From assembly GCA_900548855.1 (NCBI GenBank), contig URMF01000039.1:1-30797 (forward strand): 30,797 nt of DNA, in the 5' to 3' direction. Each line of letters begins with the position of its first letter. Positions within the stretch are counted from its first letter, which is position 1. This document shows positions 15,352 to 22,529 of this stretch, one piece after another. A model generated the notes under the pieces. The model saw nothing but the letters and a program-made list of their open reading frames with translations. It was not told the DNA's origin and did no database searches. Position numbers and translations under genes: made by a program. Source of the stretch: an uncultured Eubacteriales bacterium. Its GTDB lineage: Bacteria; Bacillota; Clostridia; Lachnospirales; Lachnospiraceae.

Positions 15352-17304
15352 TTAAGCGTCACCCAATATTTGCAGTCTTTCCTTGATTTGATTGGCTGTA
15401 TTCAGTATCGCAGAAACGGATGCAGCAATTTCCTCTGAGGAAGCAGCCAGATTTTGTGTACGGTCATTTACAGAGTCAATAATTTCATTGAGCTTTTTCG
15501 TATTTTCTAAAATTGTACTCACAGAATGTACGATTTTTTCCTGGCTTGCATTACTGCGGTTGGCGGTTTCGCTGGATTCTTTTGCCAGGTTATTAATCTC
15601 ATCTGCAACTACAGCGAAGCCTCGTCCGCTTTCACCGGCACGTGCTGCTTCAATGCTGGCATTTAATGCAAGCATATTTGTCTGGGAAGCTATGTTTACA
15701 ACTTCCGTATTGTTTTGTGTTAATTCATTCAGAAAAGAATTAATTTCAGTCATGGAATTGGTCAATTCTTCACAGAATTTGGTGACATTCATAATATTGT
15801 CGGATATCTCAGAGCTTTCTGCAGCGTTGCTTTCATTGCTTGCTGCCATATCATCCACAGAGTGGTATAGTTTGGCAAACTCCTTGTTGATATCATGGAC
15901 TGTATCAATGATTAACTGATGCTGATTTTCAATTGTCTGGTTATCAGCATTTAACTCCTCTACAAGCTTTTCAGCGGTTTCTTTTTGTTTTTCTACCTCT
16001 TTCTTTATGTAATAAATACAGTTGTTTTTTTGGTTAAAGCCATTGAAGATAGCATCTGCCATTTGCTGGCAGGAATCATAGCCGCAGCAGGAGCAGTTGA
16101 TGGAGCGTTCTTCTGGTGTATGCTTATTCATTTCCTCAAATATGCGATTCCGTTCTGCGTCGGTTGGCTGTTTATAGGTACATTCTGCAGAGCGGTCTGT
16201 ATAGCTGCGGAGATAGTCTTCTAAATGAAGCGTTGAAAATTGCTGGTTAAGACGTTTAAAGCGTTGTTCAGGTGTGAGCTTCTTTGACCATGCACTTTTC
16301 CGTTGGTTGTTTTTAGATTCTTCCCGTATTTGCAGGAGGTTGCAAAGCGGGTCATCGGTCTTGCCCTTTTCGATTTCACAGCCGGTTCCATATATACAGC
16401 CATTAGAGCAATTTAGTGCATCAATAAACAGATAAGGAGTCTGCTCCTTGGCAATTTTGTTTTTATTTTGTTCCAGATAGTGGTACATATGTCTTTCTCC
16501 CTCTATCTGGCGGATGAATACGCTTTCTCCAAGGAACCAGTATACATTTTCTTTCAGTCCCCCTGGCATAGGATAGATAGAACCTAATCCATATTCAATT
16601 TCGTCTGAATGAAACTCGCCTGACACAGGATGCTGATGTATGTATTTTATCAGGTGGTCAAAGGTTACATTATAGGATATATATCCCTTATTATTAGGGT
16701 CATCAATTTCCATTTTTTTGGCTATGCATGGGCTGATAAATGCCAGCTTGTCTGTTATTTTCATTTCCTTTTTAGCATAGATGGCAGCGCACATCATTGG
16801 ACTTTGCACAGGGAATAGCTTTGGAAGCAATTCCGGCAGATTCCGCTCAATATAGCCCACAACAGCAGGGCAGGGTTGAGAAATTCCCCCTTGAAAATTA
16901 TGTTGTTTTACATAGTTGAGATATCCCCATGTTGTAATATCTGCTCCAAAAGAGACGCTAATCATGTGGTTAACGCCGAGCTTTTTTAAACCACCTAGTA
17001 TTGTTTCATATTCTGTTGGGTAATTTGCTTTAAATGCCGGAGCAATCAGAATGGAAATACGTTCGCCGCATTTTAAATCTTCAAAGAAACGCTCCGTATC
17101 ATCCCGGTACTCTCTGGCATTATGTTCACAGACATCAAAACAGGCGCCGCAGGCAATACATTTGCTGCCGTCTACATCAATGCGGTTTGCCCCATCCACT
17201 TCGTGAGATATACATGCGCCAGTACAACTGCATACACTAATACATTTGTTGCACCCAATACATTTGTCATTGGTAAAGACCAATGATTCCTTTTCTTTTG
17301 CCAT
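15352..17304 (-). CDS. [FeFe]-hydrogenase-fold sensor fused to a chemotaxis-receptor signalling domain
   Basis: A 650-residue soluble fusion with no membrane span. Two 4Fe-4S ferredoxin motifs (Cys15/18/21/25 and Cys49/52/55/59) lead into a hydrogenase H-cluster domain. Its four cubane ligands are in place: Cys145 (SQPCP), Cys193 (SPCIAKK), Cys299 and Cys303 (NCSNGCIYGTGC). The proton-relay Cys of the usual TSCCP motif is replaced by Pro144, typical of sensory rather than catalytic enzymes. Then come a small 4Fe-4S motif (Cys404/406/407/412), a coiled coil (about 432-460) and an MCP signalling hairpin (about 541-570). It probably senses H2 or redox state and signals to a CheA/CheW array, or binds partners through the coiled coil. 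The ribosome site is GAGGTGAT. An XRE regulator is encoded just upstream on the same strand. The architecture is known from Clostridia; the ligand is inferred. Confidence 0.9.
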   Translation of the reverse strand: MAKEKESLVFTNDKCIGCNKCISVCSCTGACISHEVDGANRIDVDGSKCIACGACFDVCEHNAREYRDDTERFFEDLKCGERISILIAPAFKANYPTEYETILGGLKKLGVNHMISVSFGADITTWGYLNYVKQHNFQGGISQPCPAVVGYIERNLPELLPKLFPVQSPMMCAAIYAKKEMKITDKLAFISPCIAKKMEIDDPNNKGYISYNVTFDHLIKYIHQHPVSGEFHSDEIEYGLGSIYPMPGGLKENVYWFLGESVFIRQIEGERHMYHYLEQNKNKIAKEQTPYLFIDALNCSNGCIYGTGCEIEKGKTDDPLCNLLQIREESKNNQRKSAWSKKLTPEQRFKRLNQQFSTLHLEDYLRSYTDRSAECTYKQPTDAERNRIFEEMNKHTPEERSINCSCCGYDSCQQMADAIFNGFNQKNNCIYYIKKEVEKQKETAEKLVEELNADNQTIENQHQLIIDTVHDINKEFAKLYHSVDDMAASNESNAAESSEISDNIMNVTKFCEELTNSMTEINSFLNELTQNNTEVVNIASQTNMLALNASIEAARAGESGRGFAVVADEINNLAKESSETANRSNASQEKIVHSVSTILENTKKLNEIIDSVNDRTQNLAASSEEIAASVSAILNTANQIKERLQILGDA

Positions 17305-17352
17305 ACCATCACCTCATAATAATTTTTTTGTACCATCCCATAAGATAACTAA

Positions 17353-17381
17353 ATTATAACATAATATACTTTTTTTCCCAA
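17353..17381 (-). promoter_or_regulatory. Predicted promoter of the hydrogenase-fold sensor gene
   Basis: On the minus strand TTGGGA (17381-17376), 17-base spacer, TATAAT (17358-17353), about 50 bases before the start codon. It indicates transcription separate from the XRE gene, whose terminator lies just upstream. Confidence 0.65.
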
Positions 17382-17407
17382 ATATAAATTAGGATTGCCA
17401 TAAAAGT

Positions 17408-17438
17408 AGCGGCAGCTTGGTCTTTTGCAGCTGCCGCT
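17408..17438 (-). terminator. Terminator-like hairpin after the XRE gene
   Basis: AGCGGCAGCT (17408-17417) pairs perfectly with AGCTGCCGCT (17429-17438). The U-tract on the minus strand is short (CTTTTA), so termination may be partial and leave some read-through into the sensor gene. Confidence 0.7.
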
Positions 17439-17442
17439 TATG

Positions 17443-17778
17443 TTATTTTTTGTATTCATGGATTTTTGTAAGCATTTCAATTTGTTCAATGGCTTTCGCT
17501 TTTCCGGTTTCATTTAATATGTGATAATATCTTAACAAAGCGATTTCATCATCTGAGGGAAACGTGCGATTATTTGGCTGAGAACTATATCCCAACAGGG
17601 TATCCATACTGATGTTCAATACATTTACAATTTTGATAAGCATTTCCAGTTTGGGCTCGCGCTTTTCCAGTTCGTATTGCTGAATTGTACCGACAGCCAG
17701 TCCGCATTCTTCGGCAAGTCTTTTTTGGGTATAACCTTGTAGCTGTCTGTAATATTTTATTTGTTTTCCGATATGCAT
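17443..17778 (-). CDS. XRE-family transcriptional regulator
   Basis: A 111-residue DNA-binding protein. The N-terminal helix-turn-helix (about 5-62) reads IKYYRQLQGYTQKRLAEECGL with recognition helix VGTIQQYELEKREPKLEML, closing with VLNISMDTLLGY as in Cro/C1-type repressors. The C-terminal ~45 residues are helical and may dimerise. The ribosome site is GAGGTGA and a promoter lies at 17802-17829. It is encoded on the same strand directly ahead of the hydrogenase-fold sensor gene and divergent from the small gene at 17948. It may regulate either, or itself; the target is not visible from sequence. Confidence 0.9.
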   Translation of the reverse strand: MHIGKQIKYYRQLQGYTQKRLAEECGLAVGTIQQYELEKREPKLEMLIKIVNVLNISMDTLLGYSSQPNNRTFPSDDEIALLRYYHILNETGKAKAIEQIEMLTKIHEYKK

Positions 17779-17801
17779 ATATTCACCTCATATTTTTTTT
17801 C

Positions 17802-17829
17802 AATATAACAGAAAAGAGAAAAAAAGGCA
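17802..17829 (-). promoter_or_regulatory. Predicted promoter of the XRE regulator gene
   Basis: On the minus strand TTGCCT (17829-17824), 16-base spacer, TATATT (17807-17802), about 25 bases before the start codon. It lies close to a divergent promoter at 17850, so one bound repressor could affect both. Confidence 0.5.
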
Positions 17830-17849
17830 ATCGGTCGAGTATAAAAGCA

Positions 17850-17878
17850 ATTGACATACTCTATTGATTGTTATATAT
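17850..17878 (+). promoter_or_regulatory. Predicted promoter for the 17948 gene and possibly the SDR gene
   Basis: A perfect TTGACA (17850-17855), 17-base spacer, TATATA (17873-17878). A second TATAAT at 17921-17926 lies closer to the start but lacks a good -35. Confidence 0.6.
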
Positions 17879-17947
17879 ATAGAATATATTCAAATGAATG
17901 CAATTGTTGAAGGAAAATGTTATAATTTGGAAAGGAGCAGATGAAAG

Positions 17948-18154
17948 ATGGCAGACAATAACCGCACATGTGACAGTACACAGGAGAAAAAGCAGGAGAT
18001 GAGTTTGAGTGACTGGAAGGAGTGGATGAAGGACTGGGTTGACCGTAAAGATATTAGAGCGATACATAAGGTTTTGACTGTTATGCGAACATTAGATGCA
18101 ATGGAGCAGAAGTCAAATGAAAATTCTGAAAAATGCGGTTCTGTTCGGAATTGA
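17948..18154 (+). CDS. Small hydrophilic protein of unknown function (68 aa)
   Basis: Not a family I recognise. The 68 residues are charged and probably helical (SLSDWKEWMKDWVDRKDIRAI at about 19-39), rich in Trp, Asp and Lys, with no signal peptide or membrane span. Support for coding is the promoter at 17850 and an AAGGAG ribosome site 10 bases upstream of the ATG; the nearer ATG at 17941 hits a stop after six codons. It precedes the SDR gene by 57 bases and may share its transcript. Short length and absence of a known relative keep confidence moderate. Confidence 0.55.
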   Translation: MADNNRTCDSTQEKKQEMSLSDWKEWMKDWVDRKDIRAIHKVLTVMRTLDAMEQKSNENSEKCGSVRN

Positions 18155-18211
18155 TTTATCAAAGGTGGATATGGTTATACTAAGGAAAATCAAAGGTAAG
18201 GAAGGTGTAGT

Positions 18212-18973
18212 ATGAAAAAATATGCAGTGATTACCGGTGCAAGTGCCGGTCTGGGAGTGGAATTTGCAAAGAAGTTATCTGCAAAGGGATATAAATTAGT
18301 GCTGGTGGCAAGAAGAGAAGAGCGTCTGGGAAAGCTGGCAAAGCATTTGAAAACAGAGTGCGAGGTTGTTGCAGCGGATTTGACAAAGGAAGAAGAGTGT
18401 TACCGCGTATTTGAGGCAGTTCAGGGTAAAGAGATTGCGATTTTTATCAACAATGCCGGGTTTGGAGAGTGTGGAAGATTTTCCGAAACGAATTTGGAAA
18501 AAGAGATGTCCATGATACAGCTGAATGTCAAGGCAGTTCATTTATTTACAAAGCTTATGCTTAAGAAAATGGGGGAGCAGCATTTTGGCTATATCTTAAA
18601 TGTTGCTTCCTGTGCAGGGCTGATGCCGGCAGGTCCATATATGGCGACTTATTATGCAACAAAGGCGTATGTAACGAGCTTGACAAGAGCCATTGCGGAG
18701 GAACTGCGGGAATGTGGCAGTCCGGTTTATATCGGATGCTTGTGCCCCGGTCCGGTGGATACAGAGTTTAACCGGGTGGCAAATGTGAAATTTATGATGA
18801 AAGGAATCCGTTCTGATTATTGTGTACGGTACGCATTAAACCAGATGGTTAAGAGAAAGGTTGTGATTATTCCAACGCTGCCAATGAAGCTGGCTATGAC
18901 CTTTGGAAGATTTCTTCCGGAATCAGTTTATGTGCGGATTGCAGCGAATCAGCAGGAAAGAAAGAGGTATTAG
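18212..18973 (+). CDS. Short-chain dehydrogenase/reductase (SDR)
   Basis: A classical NAD(P)-dependent oxidoreductase of 253 residues, the normal length. It has the cofactor glycine motif TGASAGLG (8-15), followed by ARREERL after the second strand, which favours NADP(H). It also has NNAG (80-83) and the catalytic Ser133 and Tyr147-xxx-Lys151 (YYATK). PGPV follows the active site. The sequence is of the YqjQ/DltE-like general SDR type; the substrate cannot be read from sequence. GGAAGG lies upstream of the start. The cis-prenyltransferase-like gene begins about 40 bases after its stop, so the two may form an operon, which would suggest lipid or isoprenoid chemistry; that link is inference. 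Confidence 0.92.
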   Translation: MKKYAVITGASAGLGVEFAKKLSAKGYKLVLVARREERLGKLAKHLKTECEVVAADLTKEEECYRVFEAVQGKEIAIFINNAGFGECGRFSETNLEKEMSMIQLNVKAVHLFTKLMLKKMGEQHFGYILNVASCAGLMPAGPYMATYYATKAYVTSLTRAIAEELRECGSPVYIGCLCPGPVDTEFNRVANVKFMMKGIRSDYCVRYALNQMVKRKVVIIPTLPMKLAMTFGRFLPESVYVRIAANQQERKRY

Positions 18974-19014
18974 AACGGGAAAGTATGGTAATACTCATTT
19001 ATGAGGTGATGCAT

Positions 19015-19638
19015 ATGGGCAAACATAAACCACAGCATATCGGTATCATTCCTGATGGAAACCGCCGGTGGGCAGAAGGACAGGGACTGAAAAAACAGGA
19101 CGGATATGGATATGGTTTAGAACCAGGTCTTAAGCTGTTGCAAATGGCAAAGGAAAATGGGATAAAAGAAATCACATATTATGGCTTTACAGTGGATAAT
19201 TGTAAGCGGCCGGCAGAACAGTTTAAGGCATTTCAGAAAGCCTGTGTAAAGGCGGTGGAAATGCTGACAGAAGAAGGGGCGGACTTGCTCGTGATTGGTG
19301 ACAGTAGTTCCAAGTGTTTTCCGAAGGAGCTTATGCCTTATACTACACGTACACCGGTCCATGGGGGAGGAATCCGGGTGAATTTCCTGGTCAATTATGG
19401 ATGGCAGTGGGATTTGTCCCATATTGAGAAGGATGGAAAACCATATTCCAGTGATATTTCCAGAATTGATTTGATAATTCGCTGGGGTGGTATGCGGCGG
19501 CTTTCCGGTTTTTTGCCGATTCAGTCTGTATATGCGGATTTTTATGTGGAGGAGCATTTGTGGCCGGATTATACGGATGCGGATTTTATAAATGCATTGG
19601 AATGGTATGGCAGACAGGATGTGACACTGGGAGGTTAG
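19015..19638 (+). CDS. Divergent cis-prenyltransferase (undecaprenyl-diphosphate-synthase-like)
   Basis: A 207-residue member of the UppS fold family, shorter than the usual 240-250. The diphosphate-binding start HIGIIPDGNRRWA (8-20) keeps the catalytic Asp14, and the C-terminal IIRWGGMRRLSGFLPIQ and LWPDYTDADF segments are characteristic. Several normally conserved positions differ from E. coli UppS: the His of GHKAG is replaced within GYGYG, the Trp of ENWNRP is Cys (DNCKRP), and the Glu of AYAE is Asp (VYAD). The helix region between the last two conserved blocks is shortened. So it may make a different chain length or not be catalytic. I chose the ATG at 19015 because GAGGTG (19003-19008) sits correctly; in-frame ATGs exist at 18985 and 19009. 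The housekeeping uppS, usually next to cdsA, is probably elsewhere. Confidence 0.85.
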   Translation: MGKHKPQHIGIIPDGNRRWAEGQGLKKQDGYGYGLEPGLKLLQMAKENGIKEITYYGFTVDNCKRPAEQFKAFQKACVKAVEMLTEEGADLLVIGDSSSKCFPKELMPYTTRTPVHGGGIRVNFLVNYGWQWDLSHIEKDGKPYSSDISRIDLIIRWGGMRRLSGFLPIQSVYADFYVEEHLWPDYTDADFINALEWYGRQDVTLGG

Positions 19639-19640
19639 TG

Positions 19641-19669
19641 TTGCCTATTTGGGGCATAAGGAATATAAT
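19641..19669 (+). promoter_or_regulatory. Predicted promoter of a small RNA gene
   Basis: TTGCCT (19641-19646), 17-base spacer, perfect TATAAT (19664-19669). The predicted start, about 19676, coincides with the first base of the RNA's closing stem. Confidence 0.7.
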
Positions 19670-19675
19670 TGTATA

Positions 19676-19827
19676 TATCGTCAGTTCCGGGAGGAGTGCA
19701 TTGTTACAATGTATCGCCGGTGTCTCGGTTCAAGCATAGATTTTCCCGGAGGAACACGCGGCGGCTGACGATTAATAATATAGAGACAATGGATAGTACA
19801 TAAATCATACTCCATTGACTCTTTTTT
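19676..19827 (+). ncRNA. Free-standing structured small RNA, family not recognised
   Basis: About 150 bases with its own promoter and a strong terminator, and no convincing reading frame. A closing stem ATCGTCAG (19677-19684) pairs with CTGACGAT (19765-19772). Inside it TTCCGGGA (19685-19692) pairs with TCCCGGAG (19744-19751), and TGCATTG (19697-19703) with CAATGTA (19707-19713) around a TTA loop. CGCCG (19715-19719) can pair with CGGCG (19759-19763), crossing the second stem as a pseudoknot. It lies just before rarA, a position I recall for 6S RNA in Firmicutes. However, 6S is a ~190-base end-to-end hairpin, which this is not. It also lacks the AGCAG loop of SRP RNA. The rest of 19639-19987 holds the promoter, the terminator and the rarA control region. 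Confidence 0.6.
19782..19827 (+). terminator. Terminator of the small RNA gene
   Basis: AGAG-A-CAATGG-AT-AGTA (19782-19798) pairs with TACT-CCATTG-A-CTCT (19808-19822), ending in six T. It separates the small RNA from rarA. Confidence 0.88.
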
Positions 19828-19895
19828 ATTTGCGTGGAAAAACAGGGTGGAATGCTTGCTTTTCAATTTAAGTCTCACTAAAGGTTTGTTAGAGG

Positions 19896-19924
19896 TTGTA
19901 ATTTAAGAAAATACATGTTAAGAT
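19896..19924 (+). promoter_or_regulatory. Predicted rarA promoter
   Basis: TTGTAA (19896-19901), 17-base spacer, TAAGAT (19919-19924). The predicted start falls at about 19931, inside the LexA box that follows. Both hexamers match consensus at 4 of 6, so it is only a moderate promoter. Confidence 0.45.
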
Positions 19925-19930
19925 AAAACA

Positions 19931-19942
19931 GAACATTTGTTC
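19931..19942. promoter_or_regulatory. LexA (SOS) box upstream of rarA
   Basis: GAACATTTGTTC has the GAAC-N4-GTTC form of the Bacillus/Clostridium LexA operator and is palindromic one base further on each side (A...T). It lies 46 bases before the rarA start, overlapping the predicted transcription start, where LexA would block initiation until DNA damage. Confidence 0.75.
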
Positions 19943-19987
19943 TTTGGGTTTTCAATTGTATTTATGGAATAAAGGGGATACATCGCT

Positions 19988-21319
19988 ATGGAACAATTAA
20001 GCTTATTTGATGACCGGGAAAAGACAGCACCGCTGGCAAGCCGCTTAAGGCCGGATAATCTGGATGAATATGTGGGACAGAAGCATCTGATTGGAGAGGG
20101 GAAAATTCTCCGTCAGTTAATTGAGAAGGACCAGATATCTTCCATGATTTTCTGGGGGCCTCCGGGAGTAGGCAAGACTACTTTAGCCCGGATTATTGCA
20201 AAGCAGACCAAGGCAGAATTTGTAGAATTCAGTGCTGTAACCAGTGGGATTAAAGAAGTGAAAGAGGTAATGAATCAGGCAGAGGCAAACCGTAAGATGG
20301 GAATCCGGACTCTGCTGTTTGCAGATGAGATTCACCGTTTTAACAAGGCACAGCAGGATGCATTTCTGCCTTTTGTGGAAAAGGGGAGTATCATACTGGT
20401 AGGCGCTACAACGGAGAATCCTTCCTTTGAAATTAACTCTGCGCTGCTTTCCCGGTGTAAGGTATTTATTCTGAAGGCATTAGAGGAGGACGATTTGACA
20501 AAGCTTTTACAGCATGCTTTGGAAAGTTCCAAAGGACTTGGCAATATGCGAATTGCCATAGAGAATTCCCATTTATCAGCAATTGCAAGATTTTCAAACG
20601 GAGATGCAAGAACGGCATTGAATACATTAGAGATGGCGGTGTTTAATGGACGGATGAATGAGGAAGGCGTATTGTGTGTGGACGGGGAAGTGCTTGCCCA
20701 ATGCATGAACCGGCGTTCTCTGTTATATGATAAGAATGGGGAAGAACATTATAATTTGATATCCGCACTTCATAAATCCATGCGTAACAGTGACCCGGAT
20801 GCGGCAGTTTACTGGATGTGCCGAATGCTGGACGGAGGGGAAGACCCGTTGTATATTGCAAGGAGATTAGTGCGTTTTGCCAGCGAAGATATCGGTATGG
20901 CGGATTCCAATGCGCTTCAGGTGGCAGTTGCGGCATATCAGGCATGTCATTTTCTGGGAATGCCGGAATGTGATGTACATTTAACCCATGCAGTTGTGTA
21001 TTTATCCATGGCTCCAAAATCCAATGCACTTTACAGGGCATGCGAAGCCTGCAAAGCAGATGTGAGGGAGCTTCCGGCAGAGCCGGTTCCACTACATATT
21101 TGTAATGCACCAACAAATCTGATGAAGGAAATGAATTACGGAAAGGGATATATTTATGCCCATGATACGGAGGAAAAACTGACAAAAATGCGATGCCTGC
21201 CAGATGCACTGGCAGACAGGCGGTACTATGAGCCCACGGAGCAGGGGCAGGAACGACAGGTAAGAGAACGGTTAGAGGAGATATTGGAGTGGAAAAGGGA
21301 TAAGGGTACGGAAAAATAG
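19988..21319 (+). CDS. rarA: Replication-associated recombination protein A (RarA/MgsA AAA+ ATPase)
   Basis: A clamp-loader-like AAA+ ATPase that acts at stalled replication forks. The 443 residues match the family. The N-terminal MEQLSLFD is a beta-clamp binding motif (Q-x-x-L-F), followed by SRLRP. The P-loop is GPPGVGKTT (57-65), Walker B is LLFADEIHRF (109-118) with Asp113/Glu114, and sensor 1 lies in GATTENPSFE. The C-terminal half has the RarA-specific SDPDAAVYW, RLVRFASEDIGMAD and NYGKGYIYAHD segments that form the tetramerisation region. An upstream LexA box indicates SOS induction. The AGGGGA ribosome site is weak but the start is fixed by the conserved N-terminus. Confidence 0.97.
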   Translation: MEQLSLFDDREKTAPLASRLRPDNLDEYVGQKHLIGEGKILRQLIEKDQISSMIFWGPPGVGKTTLARIIAKQTKAEFVEFSAVTSGIKEVKEVMNQAEANRKMGIRTLLFADEIHRFNKAQQDAFLPFVEKGSIILVGATTENPSFEINSALLSRCKVFILKALEEDDLTKLLQHALESSKGLGNMRIAIENSHLSAIARFSNGDARTALNTLEMAVFNGRMNEEGVLCVDGEVLAQCMNRRSLLYDKNGEEHYNLISALHKSMRNSDPDAAVYWMCRMLDGGEDPLYIARRLVRFASEDIGMADSNALQVAVAAYQACHFLGMPECDVHLTHAVVYLSMAPKSNALYRACEACKADVRELPAEPVPLHICNAPTNLMKEMNYGKGYIYAHDTEEKLTKMRCLPDALADRRYYEPTEQGQERQVRERLEEILEWKRDKGTEK

Positions 21320-21418
21320 AGAATTTGGTTTAAAAATAATCCGAAAAAGTAATACTTATATAGAGCGGCAGGGAAAGAAGCGGTTTAGCCATAATGGAAG
21401 GTTCATAGAAAATAATAC

Positions 21419-21447
21419 TTCACAAAGGATACATAACATGCTATTAT
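21419..21447 (+). promoter_or_regulatory. Predicted degV promoter
   Basis: TTCACA (21419-21424), 17-base spacer, TATTAT (21442-21447), giving a leader of about 55 bases to the start at 21512. Confidence 0.5.
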
Positions 21448-21511
21448 ATGTAGTAAATAAAACTATGTGTAATGGTTGGATGAAACAAAATGGAATTGTG
21501 AGGATATAATT

Positions 21512-22345
21512 ATGAAATTTAAGATTATTGGCGACAGCTGTACGGACTTTATACCAGAAGATTTGGAGAAAGAGTATATTGTATCTGTTCCCTTGACAAT
21601 TGATGTGGGCAATTATGAGATAGTAGATGACGAGAACTTTGACCAGGCGGATTTTTTAAAGAGAGTAGCAGCATATCAGGGATGTCCAAAATCAGCATGC
21701 CCATCCCCAGAGACCTACATGGAAAGCTTTGAGGGTGCAGAACATGTTTATGTGGTGACGCTTTCTGCTCAGCTGAGTGGTTCTTATAACAGCGCCCAGC
21801 TTGCAAAGAGAATGTATCAGGAGGAGCATCCGGACACGAAAATACATGTATTTGATTCCAAGTCAGCCTCCAGCGGTCAGTTGCTTTTGGCTCATTTAAT
21901 TGAGGAATATGCCTTGGCGGGAATGGAATTTGAAACACTGGTGGAGAAGGTTACTGCATTTCGGGAGAAAATGCAGACTACTTTTGTTCTGGAATCTTTA
22001 GAAACACTCCGTAAGAATGGCCGTCTGACCGGGGTTAAGGCGTTAGTGGCATCTGCTCTTAATATTAAACCGTATATGAAGGCGGTTAATGGAAGTATTG
22101 CTCAGGCAGGGCAGGCGAGAGGGATTAAAAAAGCACTTGGAAAGATGGTAGCTTTTGTGGGAGAAGTGGGAGAAAACCTCACAGAAAAAACAGTCATTAT
22201 TGCCAATTGTAACTGCCGTGAACGGGCAAAACAGGTGGAAAAGGAATTGATGGAACGGTATCATTTTAAAGAGTCCATGGTAATTGATACAAGAGGAATC
22301 AGTTCTTTGTATGCCAATGACGGCGGTGTTATTGTATCCTTTTGA
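21512..22345 (+). CDS. DegV-family fatty-acid-binding protein
   Basis: DegV/FakB-type proteins bind a fatty acid and, with the kinase FakA, feed acyl-phosphate to phospholipid synthesis. The protein has the start MKFKIIGDSCTDF with the fatty-acid-head-group Ser/Thr pocket, the SAQLSGSYNSAQLA segment (about 86-99), VFDSKSASSGQ, and LRKNGRLTGVKAL with NIKPYMKAVNG, which are the family's conserved blocks. I use the ATG at 21512 (277 residues), behind GTGAGGAT, rather than the in-frame ATG at 21476, which would add 12 unrelated residues. No FakA gene is nearby. It has its own promoter. Confidence 0.92.
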   Translation: MKFKIIGDSCTDFIPEDLEKEYIVSVPLTIDVGNYEIVDDENFDQADFLKRVAAYQGCPKSACPSPETYMESFEGAEHVYVVTLSAQLSGSYNSAQLAKRMYQEEHPDTKIHVFDSKSASSGQLLLAHLIEEYALAGMEFETLVEKVTAFREKMQTTFVLESLETLRKNGRLTGVKALVASALNIKPYMKAVNGSIAQAGQARGIKKALGKMVAFVGEVGENLTEKTVIIANCNCRERAKQVEKELMERYHFKESMVIDTRGISSLYANDGGVIVSF

Positions 22346-22529
22346 TGAAGATATTCGGTTTGCGGTACATGCGGCACACAAAAAACGATACCACCGTTAC
22401 AATTTTGTAAGGTAAATGTAAGCCTGGATTATGGCAGTGCTCCCCATTTTTTCTTATACTAAAGTCACAGAATCAAAGAGGTTAGCTGTTGGCTGTACAG
22501 AACGAGAAAATAAGAAGGGAGCAATTTTT

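Noticed and set aside
19681..19720. CAGTTCCGGGAGGAGTGC-like string resembling the SRP RNA domain IV loop
   Set aside because: The UCC-tetraloop-GGA part fits, but the invariant AGCAG side of the symmetric loop is missing, and the same bases pair better with 19744-19751.
22397..22410. TTACAATTTTGTAA inverted repeat between degV and the transglycosylase gene
   Set aside because: Six-base arms with a 2-base gap in AT-rich DNA are likely by chance, and it is too far from a promoter to call an operator.
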